Shown one piece after another: positions 44,003 through 55,720 of a DNA stretch of 64,000 bases; position 1 is the first letter of the stretch, and each line of letters opens with the position of its first letter. The stretch lies in contig NC_135365.1 of NCBI RefSeq assembly GCF_051622035.1, positions 12,752,001 through 12,816,000 of the forward strand. Direction: 5' to 3'. This DNA comes from Arctopsyche grandis. Taxonomy: Eukaryota; Arthropoda; Insecta; Trichoptera; Hydropsychidae. Made by a program: the position numbers and the translations under genes. A model generated the notes under the pieces. The model searched no databases and had not been told where the DNA came from. It saw only the letters and a program-made list of their open reading frames with translations.

Positions 44003-46083
44003 TATAACGTTGCATCGTACCTTCTCGCTTATTAAACTTTGTCCTTTACTAAAACCAATTATTTTCGTATTCCAGAAGAAGCCGTATTTCCGAGTACAAT
44101 TATTATATAGTACACGTGACCGTTTTTACGATTGTATCTGCATTTTTAATTTCAATCGTGAAATGGATTCCTCATAAATCGAGAAAAATTTTCTAGAAAT
44201 GAAACGTAGACAAATGTATGAGACTTTTAGTGAAATTGTACTTCGGGTTGATCCAATCAAATACATATTCTCAATATTCTTTCATGTCGACAAAAGAAAA
44301 GAAAACGCTAACCAAAAAGTATTCGTTCATTCGGAAACTGAAATTTCACCGACTTGTCTTTTGAGTTTGCGAGCAATTACTCACTGGAAATCAAAGAAAT
44401 TTGATCAGACCCTCATAACGGACCCATTTAGATATCCCATTTTGCAAATTGGAATTATAATATTGTGCATGAGTATATTTTTTTATAGCTCCACTCCATA
44501 TTTACGATTCGCTTGACGATACAGACTTGTGGTTGTGATGCAGATATGATCAGATTAGCGGGAGAGCAACGAGCTGTATATCTATTTGGTTATTTTTATA
44601 CTGCACGATGATATCGCGGTTAATTTTAATTTTATACAAGTATTAATTTCGTCGTTGTAAAGACAAGAGATAGCGAGCGCTTTTCATTAAATTTTTAACG
44701 AGGTTTTGTAGGTGCCTACCAAAATCTCTAAGGGAAATATTTCAGAAATGCGTCTTATTTGACGATGTACCTAAACATTCCTTAGCGTAGCTTAGTGTTC
44801 ATTGAAAGTCTTTCACGCATAAATATGTATAATTTATGCAATGTTTTTGTATGAAACATAAAGCGAGACGCAAAAATACTACGACATGTACGTATAAGTC
44901 TTGTGTATCTATTTAATATATAATTTCGAAAGAGACTTTGTGACTATGTAAGTATGTACATATGTATGTAAGGTTTGTTGGTAACATCGAAAACAAATCA
45001 AAGTTTCTATCATGACGATATTTACATCGTTAAATATCATATTTTTTCGATTCTAATATATTTAATAAAATAGCATATGAATGTTTACTATTAGATTGTT
45101 TTGCCATGTTTAGGCTGTTTATATTACAAATACCGAGCGAAGTTGGGAAAAAACACTAGTAATATAATATAACGCTTTGGGGCTACCTGTCAAGTCACTC
45201 TGGTGATTTTTTTAAAAATAAAACAAAAATAAAAAATTTATGTAATAAGAAAAATTAAATGTTTATATTAATCTAATATATGTAAATGTAGAATGAAAGG
45301 ACACGTGGGGGTGGTCAATAGACTCGTTTATTTTTTGTCATACCAACTTTAACATACGTACATACATTTGACTTAATAATTACAAGCATACCAACTTAAT
45401 AATTCATACATGCACTGTTATGGGTTTGAAAGCAAGATCTAAACTACATATGTATAATATTATGTATTTTCTGTAAACATTTTCCGACAAATGACATACA
45501 TATTTGTATACGTACATATATACATATTTTATCATAACTATGATAGATTTATTCGATTGTTTATATACTCAATTACTCAAAACATTGAGGACACATTATA
45601 CTGAAGAACACATGTAAGTATGTACAGTATATTCATTAATATATGTTTTAAATTATTCAGTAAGTATCTTTTGTAATATTTGAAAACTATTCGTAATTTT
45701 ATTGCGTTTATATCATTAACTATACATATACATTTTTATATTATCCTTTCGTTGAAATAATTTTTAAATCTTTTCACATAAAAATTTTCCTATTACTTTC
45801 TATTCCAGCTGGATTGGACTAATTTTTCATTTAATGAAATGGGAAAGGAAATGAAATTTCTACATATCTACATACATATGAAATTTCTACATACCTATCG
45901 TCTTGAAATATCAGTTAAAGTAACAGGTACAAATGCATTTTTATACATTTAGATATTATTAATGTTTTTGATCAGTAGTCAAAAGTTCATTGGCTGGTGT
46001 ACCTATATGTAAATATATATGTACATATATTAAAAAAAATAATAATACTGTACATATAATGTATCAAATTATATATATGTCAC
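44003..46083. other. AT-rich sequence, probably intron or intergenic
   Basis: A plus-strand frame at 44199-44516 (105 codons) lacks recognisable motifs and good codon bias. A LINE tail (GCTTTGGGGCTACCTGTC) is at 45172-45240. Otherwise simple repeats. Confidence 0.4.
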
Positions 46084-46640
46084 AGTGAAATTATAGCAGC
46101 AGTGAAATTATAATTTCACCAACGTTTCATTGAAATCATAACCAGGTATGTACATTTTCACGGGGTACCGTTTAGTGAAATTATATCAAATGACATTTTC
46201 ACTGGCCCCTATTAGTGAAATTATAATTTTTGACAGTTGGATGATAGTGCGTCGCTGATGCGAATCGCGCCACCTACTCCGATGCTGAACTCGCGCTCAC
46301 ACGCCCTCTACGCAACCCCGCTCATGTCCATTCCCACTCTCCTCATGGTCCACTATCTGTTTTGATTTGGCTTTTTTGATTCCGCATGTGTGTGACTGGA
46401 TGCGGAAGCAAACATCATAATATCTCAGCAGCCAACACTTATTTATTTAAGGTTAGGTTAGGTTAAGTTAGGGTTGGCTTTATTTATTTAAGATTAGGTT
46501 GTTAGTGTTGGTAGTACGTTGTAATTCGAATTAAAAATTCACTGACATTGAGAAGTGAATTTATAATTCTATTGTTGTATCCGTACTCACTACTTGAGTC
46601 AGTGAAATTATAATCTCACTAGTGAAATTATAATTTCGCT
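46084..46640. mobile_element. Inverted-repeat element built of AGTGAAATTATAATTTCACT words
   Basis: The left end CAGTGAAATTATAGCAGCAGTGAAATTATAATTTCACC and the right end (inverse CAGCGAAATTATAATTTCACTAGTGAGATTATAATTTCACTGAC) match. At least eight copies of GTGAAATTATA occur, in both orientations. The centre holds a GC-rich block (46255-46330) and a TTAGG-rich run (46452-46478). The ends suggest hAT (CAGTG) but no duplication was found. Confidence 0.55.
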
Positions 46641-46803
46641 GAAAATAACAGATTCATTGTAAAATGTACAAATAATGAATTGACAAATTAATAGGTTTGC
46701 AACTAGTAATTTTTTTTATCACAAGCATTGTTGAGAATAATGATTTAATTGCTGAGTGCAATTTCATTTTTTTTCTGCGATTTTTTTTGTAGGAAAGTAA
46801 AAT

Positions 46804-47055
46804 TTAAAATTCCAGGTCGTGATTCTGGGGCAATGAGATGTCACTCGACCCCAGCAATTTAATAAGGATCTTAATGTCAACGCGTGACATAGAGAGAACG
46901 CTGTCATAGCACAATGTCCCGGCGCCATCCTTTCTCGCAAAATCTCGCACGTCGACTGGATTAAATCCAAACAGGATTAATAGTGTGGCCCGCTCGACGG
47001 GAGAGGATACATTGTCAAAACACGCGCGTCTCACCCCAGAAAAGGATTTGTCTTA
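46804..47055 (-). CDS. Coding-like ORF, possible terminal exon or old gene fragment
   Basis: The minus strand has an open frame of about 80 codons ending LGSSDISLPQNHDLEF-stop. It is preceded by a stop and then an acceptor-like TTATTTATATTTAAG at about 47056; it has no ATG of its own. Composition is far more GC-rich and codon-like than flanking DNA. It might be an alternative last exon of a minus-strand gene, or a fragment of an unrecognised element. No family recognised. Confidence 0.25.
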
Positions 47056-47550
47056 AATATAAATAACAATCCCTACGAAATATATAAAATATATTTTTTA
47101 GGATGTATGGTTTTTGCGTGTTATTAATTTTAAATTTGAAAATACCTATGTATACTGTTATATTTACATATGTGTTAATGTATAAATATGATATACACGA
47201 AAAAGTGGAAGTTTTTTTTTATCAAAATTCAATTTACGGAATTCTTTGTCTGCACAAATCGATAATCGTTAGCGGCCTACCAGCCAGTTTGCCGGAAATT
47301 AAGCGTTGATTTTGTTTTGGGCATTGTTTAATTAAATTGACCGCAAAATTGGATAATTGAATTACTTTTTATACTGATTGTTGGATATAAAAATGAGAAA
47401 AAATGTCAATTTTAAATTTAATGGGTTGAAAAATTTTAAAATTGTAAAAGCCACATTATGTAGATCAATTTTTGAAGTTCGATTTGTTTTTAATTTCGGA
47501 CGCTAATTAATTAGAATTACCGAAATATACTAATAATATGTATGTAATTT

Positions 47551-48542
47551 AGGGTTTCTGTATTCCCGGATTCCCGGAGTCCCATGTCCCGGATTCCCGG
47601 GACACGGGACGGAGCCGGGGATCGTTCCCGGGATTCCCGGGATCCTGGGAACGATCATTTTTTTTCAATTGAATATATTTTTTATTAATAAAAAAAAAAA
47701 AATTTATTTACAAAATATAAAATAAGTAAACAATACATAATATATCTATTAACTGGAAAAAAATGTAATTATAAAAGTAAACATATTTAAAGTAGCATCT
47801 TAAGAATACTAAAATATTTAAATGAGAATCCGAAAGCCTATTTCTAGATTTGGTACAAAAATTTCCAGCAATGGAAAAAACTATTTCAGTTTCGGTCGAA
47901 GTTGGTTTTATTGTTAAAAGAGACGAGTTCTCCTTTCAGCATGTATATTTTAATTTTTTTTTTAAAGTCGAGGCTATTTTTATTTACGTTATTTTGTATA
48001 TTTGTCTTTGATAACTCCGTATTTAATTCTTCATTATAAGAGTTTCTTCCATTGTGGATTCGTTAATACAAGAAGGATATACTCGCTTCATAATAGTTTC
48101 ACCGTAGGATGTACATACATACATATGTATGTACATTCGCTTTTATTACAACATTTAAAGAATGTTTTGTTCGGTATAACATTATAATTATTTAAAATTT
48201 GTGTTAAAAAAATCAGTTTTTTAAAAATCAGATTTTAATTTTCAATTCTTGGTATAATTCATCAGTATTGAGATTTTCCAAAAATCGAATTACAAGAAAC
48301 GATTTTGGCCAAACGCACAGATCCATTATGCTCATAAAACGTCTACTTTCGGGGAATGCACTTGTACTGCTAAACAACAAACCTTTGAGTATTTGATTTA
48401 TTATTTCCCTTCGCGCAGTCGTGAAAATATTGTATATTTCAATTCCCGGGATTTGAGATAAGAATTCCCGGGACACGGGACAACAAAAATTCCGTGAATT
48501 CCCGGTAATGTCTGTCCCAGGACGACCCGGGTCAGAAACCCT
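47551..48542 (-). mobile_element. hAT relic with AGGGTTTCTG...CCCGGG ends, copy 1
   Basis: Ends AGGGTTTCTG and inverse AGGGTTTCTGACCCGGGTCG; both sides contain repeated CCCGGGA(A/T)TCCCGGGA words. The minus strand keeps pieces of a transposase. One is TTARREIINQILKGLLFSS (about 48410-48350). The other is the C-terminal hAT dimerisation motif KPTSTETEIVFSIAGNFCTK (about 47920-47840). No target duplication seen. Confidence 0.7.
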
Positions 48543-48596
48543 AGCATAGGTGTATGTATGTATTACATCAGTATAGTGCAAAAATTATATCATCAT

Positions 48597-48882
48597 AATC
48601 TACATTCACTACTGGATTACTTCCATTCGTTATTGTTTTGCGCAACTCTCACACATTTTTCTAATTTCGTCTATCCGTCTTCCTTTTAAATTCTCTCGGG
48701 TACTATTCTGGCACTTATTTTGTCCACTTTCTATTCATTCTTCTAGTTATGCCCATAGCCATTTCAATCTTTTCACTCTTCTCCACTATATACACTATCC
48801 TTGCCGTACGTCTCACCCACGTATTCCGTTTTCTATCTCTCTTTGTTATTCCGAGAACACAGCGTTCCATACTTCTGTGAGT
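48597..48882 (-). mobile_element. RTE-type LINE 3' end, copy 3
   Basis: Minus-strand copy from CAGAAGTATGGAACGCTGTGTTCTCGG to AGTAGTGAATGTAGAT. It lies just to the right of the hAT relic ending at 48542. Frames are broken. Confidence 0.65.
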
Positions 48883-49249
48883 AGAAATTATATCAGCATC
48901 TAGAAATTCTACACATATTTACATACATATGTGTGTACAAATTTTATATGGTGTTATCCAATTCATTATAGATGTTAGACTGATCTAATAAATGCACCAT
49001 AGCTTGAAAAAAATGTTTCAAAAAAGTATATTTTTGACTAATTCATTAAACGTATTTTGAAGGGATAAAAATCATCACCGGTAGAAAAAATATCTGAATG
49101 TTGATTTCAAGACTTGATATAATTTTAGCACGGCATTGATTTGGAGTTAAAGACTACAAAAGTCAAAAATCTGTAAAAATTGTGTATTTTTTTAAACGCT
49201 CATATCTCATAAATGAAAGGACGGACACCAATAAAATTATTGTCATATT

Positions 49250-49530
49250 CAAATTCAGTGGGTCAATCTTAGTAAAGATTGATTAATCTCCGCTCTCGTA
49301 TTTCTGGTCTCCTTGCACCTCGCAAGAATGCATCCACTGTCTTAGAAGACCTGAGACACTCAGGGAGGGCATTGTACATGAGCACACACCTGTGAAAAAT
49401 ATCACCAGCTGTCTTATTTTTTCTTACTCTACCTACATATATTAACTAAATTGTTCTTATTTCTAGTATAATAACTATGGATATCACTATTTCTTATTGT
49501 ATAATCCTTAAAATACTTAGGTAATAACTT
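49250..49530 (-). mobile_element. LINE RT C-terminal fragment, related to 22610-22935
   Basis: Minus strand reads DIHSYYTRNKNN..., FHRCVLMYNALPECLRSSKT and AFLRGARRP with interruptions. Same region as the 22.7-kb copy but more decayed. Confidence 0.6.
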
Positions 49531-50079
49531 ATGATCTATCTAACTGGTGGTAACTAATGGTGCTCACTTTTTATAAAATCCACGAATGCATGCATTTGAT
49601 CACTAATGTTTTTATAACTGTACAAAAAGTTCAAAATTTTGATCAAACTCGCATCGTTGAACATGTGAATCATAATTATGAAAATATGTATGTTTTTGTT
49701 TTATTATTTATTTCAAAATTAAAAATTGAAATATTTTATTAAAAACTTAATTTAAAAACACTAAATAGAAAGTATTCTCATATTTCTCTATACGCTTTTT
49801 CAGATGGACCCAACAATGCACGATAGAAATACACCTTCTTGTTCCTTCTGCCTTATTGTTTGAGCTAGTACACCATTCAAAGCATTAAAACCCAGGTACT
49901 TTTAGTAGGCTGTTGAGATTTTTTTCACTCCATAGCATTCCTTTTGTTCGAAATTTTCATTAACATACATGTGTGCATAAAAGTTTGCGAAGGGATAGTG
50001 AGACATCCGCGTGTCGTAATTATTAGAGCGTGAACGTCACGGACAATGCGACACAATTGTCCACGTATCCATTTTTACT

Positions 50080-50220
50080 TGATAGATGACACTTTGGCTG
50101 GCTATTGTGACATTGTGCGAAACTGAGAACCCGCTGAAACGTTATACTTTCAGCCGCGTTTCAGCCGGCGTTAATTGCCGCCAGCACAATGACCGCCCGT
50201 TCCAATTAAACGTAGAATAA
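50080..50220. promoter_or_regulatory. Possible conserved non-coding element
   Basis: Moderate-GC block with TTTCAGCCGCGTTTCAGCCGGCGTTAATTGCCGCCAGCACAATGACCGCCCG and homeodomain-type TTAATTG. It has the look of insect enhancer sequence; unverified. Confidence 0.25.
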
Positions 50221-50717
50221 TAATGTACATAATAAGAGGGTGAAATTCAAATTTTGTATTTTTTAATTAAAATAAATATATGTATTTCACAATATATATT
50301 TTCGACGAAAAGAACGGAGATTGGATTCAAGTTGCTGAAGGTTGGAAAACGTCGACGCCGAAACACTATTTAGGCACGTTCCTCGCTGTCACGTTAAAGT
50401 CAACTGTGAACTGCGCTCGAAAAGGCTCGTTATTGAATTTTTGCTTAATATTCACTTAACGAGGGCTTCGCCAATGCAAAAACGGGTAAATGGCATTATC
50501 TGTCGGTTCAGAGTATAATGACTAACTTTTTTATTTGTAGGGTAATTAATTGTTGCTCTCATCAAGTATTATAGTGAGCGATCGTTAAAAATTGCAGTTT
50601 TGCAAAACTGAGATGGTATAAATATAGAATAATACAAAGCATGAGATTTTGATTATATTCGGTTTGTAATTACATTTTTAAAACTATTATGAAGTGTATT
50701 TTTTATTGTTTTTTTTA

Positions 50718-51191
50718 TCATATATGTATATAATATCGCTATTCTGTCTGTCTGAGATCACGCTCGCCGTACCATAATAGTCGTTTCGATTTGACATTGT
50801 ACATATGTATGTACGTCACAGCTAAACCACTGCCAAAACGTATATACGGTTACAATAACAAAAGAAAAAAACTTCTATATGTACTGATCGCTACTAATGT
50901 TTCCGCTTGGCAGAGAATTTACCGTCATCTATTGGAAATTTATTTAATTAATTAATTAATTAATTTTTATATCGGTGTTTTATGCTGTTTATATGTAGAG
51001 AGTTTTGACCATTTTAAACAATTAAATTTAAAAATGAAATCAAATATATGTATTTAAAAGATATTTGAAAAGAATCGACCGCGTGGGGATCGAATACATA
51101 ACCGACGACCCATTTCTTTTAATTTTTTATTTATTTCATAACTTAATATGCTAACACCCATGCGATGATATGTCATCGGGTACAACACTAG
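50718..51191 (+). mobile_element. Non-autonomous Helitron-like element, copy 2
   Basis: Same ends as 8083-8478 (TCATATATGTATATAATATCG ... CGATGATATGTCATCGGGTACAACACTAG|TT) and same order of interior blocks, with about 80 bp extra before the 3' end (TTTTAAAAGATATTTGAAAAGAATCGACCGCGTGGGGATCGAAT). Confidence 0.6.
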
Positions 51192-51525
51192 TTAATTATA
51201 AAACGGAAGAAAATTGATATGAATTGGTTTTTGAAATTTTTGAAAAATTTGAATTAACCACCCTGGCACGTTTTTTGCAAAATAATATACAAACATTACG
51301 TAATGTGCAACTCGTTTTTTTTTCGGTTATTGGTAAACTTTTTGTAAACGGAAAATTTTCCTTTATTTGTAAACGTCAGAGATTGGTCAATAGGAAGCCG
51401 GATACAACGTGTTTGTAAGCGGTATATAATTTACTGAAATTTTTAAATAAAACAAGTACAAATTAGGTAAGATTCCGTCATCATATAAAAAAAACTTTTT
51501 TTACTTTTCCAATTCACTCAAAGAA

Positions 51526-51745
51526 GTATGAAGTGCTGTATGCGCGGCATAACGAGATGAGATAGGATAAATAATATGTGGGTGAAAATTATGACAAGGG
51601 TAGTGGATATAGTGGAGAGAGTGAAGCGATTGAAATGGCAATGCATGGGTCACATAGCTAGAAGAATGGACGAAAGATGGCCAAAGGAAGTGCTGGAATG
51701 TTACCTGAGAGAATGTAAAAGGGTGAAAAGAAAGATGAAATTATA
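51526..51745 (+). mobile_element. RTE-type LINE fragment, copy 4
   Basis: The longest readable frame of the family: KRLKWQCMGHIARRMDERWP followed by KEVLEC-like codons, matching the conserved C-terminal 'GH(V/I)AR..D.RW' block of RTE reverse transcriptases. The 3' tail with CAGCAGTGG is absent. Confidence 0.7.
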
Positions 51746-51784
51746 GGTAGAAAAATGGGTAGTCGAATAAATACACTCTAGAGA

Positions 51785-52240
51785 GTTTCAAACTATCAAA
51801 GATGCTCAAGAAGAACTAACGCAATAGAATTCCACAAAATAGCACAATTTTTCACAATATTGATATCCTGGAGAATCTTAAATTTTTGGACCCGGAAAAT
51901 CAAAGGGTTTTGCCAAAGCATGATATCTTGTTGCCAATTAGGGTTAAAACAAACGTGCTCATAAACTCCCCCTCTCGCGAGCTGTTCGACCCCTAAACTT
52001 AATGGCACATTCCTTGGAACTCTTCAATGCCAGTTATGTTGAGTTGGTCGAACACATCCTACATAGCACGATGTAATTATCTTTAGTATTTATTTATTTT
52101 TCACTATACATATTTTTACTTGTTTTTATTATTTTTGTTTTATGTATACTTATATTTGTATTAAAACGACAGTGACGCTTTGGGGCTGCCTGTAAAGTCT
52201 CTGTTGTATTGATTGTTTAAAATAAAATAAAATATATTTT
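51785..52240 (+). mobile_element. LINE 3' fragment with GCTTTGGGGCTGCCTG tail
   Basis: Decayed coding-like sequence (SRELFDP..., GTFLGTLQCQ-like after frame changes) is followed by an AT-rich UTR and the end GACGCTTTGGGGCTGCCTGTAAAGTCTCTGTTG plus A-rich tail. The same tail without coding sequence is at about 45172-45240. Clade not assigned. Confidence 0.5.
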
Positions 52241-52694
52241 AGTGGGGCACATGAACGCATTGAAGTGCACATAAACTATGAAATTTCTGTTATGAATAAA
52301 GACGCTAAATTTAAAAACGGTTGGAAAACACGTTTAATTCAATTACGTCCGAACGCAGTTCGGGTTTTCAAAGCCCGGAGTGCTTTATCTATTTATTATG
52401 AAAATATATTGGAAAAAAATTCGGAATCAAATTATGCCCCTTTTAACCTTTAAAGCGCTTTTCATACTAGACGTTCGTTTGTGCGGATGAAAAAATCCAC
52501 TAAAGGTTAAAAGGTTCGAAATTTGAATATGTAAAGTGAACGAATGCATTGAACGGGACACACACAATCGTATAGTATAGTACATATACATATGTACGTA
52601 TACACCGCATACATACATACATACACATGTATACTTGTATATGTATATCTATAGAAAAACTCATTCGTTTTTCCGGCATCCATCGCACACCTAC

Positions 52695-52775
52695 CTGGTT
52701 TTCCACGCTCCAGTTAGCAATCGAATGTATCCAGCTCACCGCCGACGACAAATCCCTATGATGGAATCCTTCATC
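52695..52775 (-). CDS. Possible internal exon (81 bp, phase 0-0)
   Basis: On the minus strand an acceptor (TTGTTGTGTCTGGAG) is followed by 27 open codons and a strong donor, AACCAG|GTAGGT. The codons read DEGFHHRDLSSAVSWIHSIA and on to NWSVENQ. The composition is GC-richer than its surroundings and protein-like. It could belong to the gene whose last exon is at 41850-43291, although that exon needs one carried-over base, so at least one more exon would lie between. Family not recognised. Confidence 0.3.
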
Positions 52776-52795
52776 CTCCAGACACAACAATATAA

Positions 52796-54006
52796 AACGT
52801 GATCTTCATATAATCGATATATACAATATATGTATTTGTAAGCATTAAAATGAAATCTTTGTGTTCACTTTGAGCTGGATACATGTGTAGATATGTATAT
52901 TATATTTACATTGTATATACCTTTTGATACACGTGAGAGTATATTTAGATACATACAATGAGTTTATAAAATATCGGGTTGACACAAAACAAGTGCATTC
53001 AGACCGAGTCCGCTAATTTGGTTACTTGGGCGTTACTCGTACGTTGCTCGGAGAGACATTCGATTGACCAAGTCAGCGATCTCGGTACGATACGAGTTTA
53101 CTCGTATCGTGTCAACGCAGTATTAGACACATTTTGAAACATTGGAAGTTGTGATATTTTGGTAACATTATACAATAATAAATACGAGATCTTGCAATTG
53201 ATCTAAACTTGGTCTTGATAAAAGGCAGTCTTAGATATTAACGTGTAGGAAAGTATGTACAATAGTTTCATTATTCTCAATACATCTCAATTTTTTAGAA
53301 AAAGATTAGCACAGCTTAGAAATCTTTTTTAAATTAAATTTCTATGTATAGTAAGTATGTAGGTAGAAGGGAACATAAATAAATAAAAAAAGGAAACAAT
53401 TTATTCGCTTAATAATTTAAGGATATTAAGTTAATGCCAAGTTGTCGAGAAAAGTTAAGATTTACAACGCGGACCGAGATATTTGGGTCAAACGGATTAT
53501 GAGAGAATTCCCTAGTTTTTTAATCTCTAAGTCGTTGTGCAAACAAACACCAAGCTCGGAGACTTCATTACGGAGGACTTAATCGAATTCCAAAGACTGA
53601 AAGTTGATTACATATATAGAACAGGGATATCCAACTTAGTCACCTTTCAGCACATTTATCATGAGAGGTGTTGTGATTTTTTTTTCGCCTTATTTCGATT
53701 ATATGTACATATCTATACCGATAAAATTTATCCAAAAGTAACAGTTGAATTATTCTTTTTTTTGTTGAAAAATTTATCTACATTATGGCATATTTTTACA
53801 TGTCGCGCATTTATTCTTGTACATAAACGTCTCAACGGCGGGTCGCGTTGATTTCTCTTCCGAATCACATAATATTCAACGGTTGAAAATTTTTTTATAA
53901 GCACCATCTATAAGAATAATAATTTTTATTCTGTGAAGAAATTTGGTTAAAAAAATTTGATGATTTGCGTTTTTTGGGACTTTTTTTTAGCAAAAATGCA
54001 AAATAT
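52796..54006. other. AT-rich sequence
   Basis: A plus-strand frame at 53537-53851 is not convincing. No element ends recognised. Confidence 0.4.
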
Positions 54007-54014
54007 GTCATTAG

Positions 54015-54116
54015 TAGTCACCGGAGCCTGAGGGGGCCGTGTATTGTTCAAAGGTTGTAAATGCATTGTTAAAGGTTTTCCGAACAATGGATAGCACTGT
54101 GACTATCCTACCTCTA
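54015..54116. mobile_element. hAT-type MITE, TAGAGG family, 102 bp
   Basis: Starts TAGTCACCGGAGCCTGAGGGGGCC and ends CTATCCTACCTCTA; GTCATTAG duplication at 54007-54014 and 54117-54124. Same interior motif as 14012-14144. Confidence 0.8.
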
Positions 54117-54233
54117 GTCATTAGGTCTACTACTCTTGTGAATAATGACACGTGTCACGCATCTGCATATCAAACTTCTGGGAGCAAACTCGAATTATGC
54201 GTCAAATAATATTTTGCATGTTCAACTAATATA

Positions 54234-55050
54234 ACACTTTGGCTGCTACGATGTTAGCGAGAAATTCTATCATTTATAATATTTTTGGAGAGTTTTTATT
54301 TATTTATTTACATACCGTATCTTGCTTTGTGTTTTGCATTATATTTGAAACAATACATTTGAAGCGGGTGTTTGGTAGCTCTCTCTTTCTTTCGTGGTTG
54401 TAAATGCGACTGAGGTGAACTAGGGGGATGACAGTTTATGATCTTGATATCTTAAACATTTGGTGTGCATTTTAGTAACATTTAATTGCACAATGGCTCG
54501 TGACCTCTATAATAGAAAAGTATTTTCTTTTGTTTTTACAATAGGAAACATAAAAAACAAAACGTAAAAACACATACAAAATAATTAGAAAACTATTCGA
54601 GTGCAAAGGAAAAGTTTGCATTGTGTATATGTATACGTATAAGTACGGTGGTTGCGTTTATGTTTAGTACCGAGAGGTTACTGGGTTCGATCCCGTGCTA
54701 ATCTTTAATACTGCTGGTCACCAGAGTGTTTTCTACCAGAGTTTGTCAATCTGATTTCATTGTTGAAAATGTTCCTCCATTAAAAATTAGAAAAAACTAT
54801 CCTATCCACTATGTACATATATATGTACATTGGTTCATACCAATGATGCACTGACTCACAAGTGACGGGCTGAAAACTTCATATATGCTGTTATTTTAGC
54901 ACTTAAACCAGATTTTTTTTAAAATGTCACTTGTACCAGTCTGGTTTTCAGCCCGTCAAATACGACCATTATGACATCAATAACGATCGTTGTAAGCAAT
55001 TCCTGCCTATTTCATAAACAACGATATATTGTTATTTAGCATCCAAACGG
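54234..55050. mobile_element. Diverged piggyBac-like element with a SINE-like insertion
   Basis: Left end ACACTTTGGCTGCTACGA and right end inverse of AGCCGTTTGGATGCTAAA correspond to 25100-26055. Shared interior: CATTTGAAACAATACATTTGAAGCGGG, CTCTCTCTTTCTTTC, ATTTAATTGCAC..GGCTCGTGACCTCTATAAT. The ORF is gone. Within it, about 54645-54760 has a tRNA-like head with a B-box (GGGTTCGATCCCG). Confidence 0.55.
54645..54800 (+). repeat. tRNA-derived SINE-like sequence
   Basis: GTGGTTGCGTTTATGTTTAGTACCGAGAGGTTACTGGGTTCGATCCCGTGC has a good B-box (GGTTCGATCCC) and an A-box-like upstream segment. It does not fold as a full tRNA, so a SINE head is more likely than a tRNA gene. 3' limit uncertain. Confidence 0.4.
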
Positions 55051-55129
55051 CTAAAAATTGCTGGCGTACAGGTAAAGATAAAATATTTCGCGAGTGGATT
55101 AAAGTAATTGCTATGGTGTAAATAATCTA

Positions 55130-55720
55130 GTTCGTGAAATTAAGTCGATAGCTTTACTTGGTTGGGGAGTTGTGGCCTCATTTTGAAGCACAGTTTGTCT
55201 ACTCATAGAGCGAATGTCGAACCGAACGATTTATCAAATTTGGTCCGTTCGTTTTCGAAAAAATTTATCAGATTTATGCAGGGCGCAAGCATTCGGCACG
55301 ATACGTTTCGCGGGCAGGCCATATTTGCATAATGCTATTATGATATGCGGCCGTGTGGAGTTATGTATGTGTTTCGGTGTATATAGGTAGGTCGTTTATC
55401 TCCGTTTGTTCGGACCCTTTGTGGGGTCGTGTCGGTGTGAGGGTGGTCGCACGTTTGGCGACTGTAAAAGGGTTCATTTCAGACTTCACTTCTGACGCGG
55501 TCAAAGCGACCGGAATAACCGAAAATGTTCCGTTCTCTCTTTCTCTTCTCGTAGCATCCCTTACGGGTACGTTCCCCCGTGGCTGTAGCGCATCTGCCTT
55601 TAGCTTCCTTTTTCCTCTCTACAGCTACGGTGTATGGTTTACGGTCGATCAATCTTCAAAGATTTCAGCGCCTATTATACCATCAAGATATAGAACGAAA
55701 ATACTCTGAGTGGTATGTGG
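55130..55720. promoter_or_regulatory. GC-rich island, possible promoter or enhancer
   Basis: About 600 bp of higher GC content in AT-rich DNA. The longest plus-strand frame (55353-55709) has no recognisable domain. Could be a first exon/promoter of a gene reading either way. Confidence 0.3.

Noticed and set aside
44199-44516. 105-codon plus-strand frame
   Set aside because: No motif, no splice context and no codon bias; kept only as a remark on the region.
54680-54705. tRNA gene suggested by GGGTTCGATCCCG
   Set aside because: No cloverleaf or acceptor stem could be paired; fits a SINE head better.
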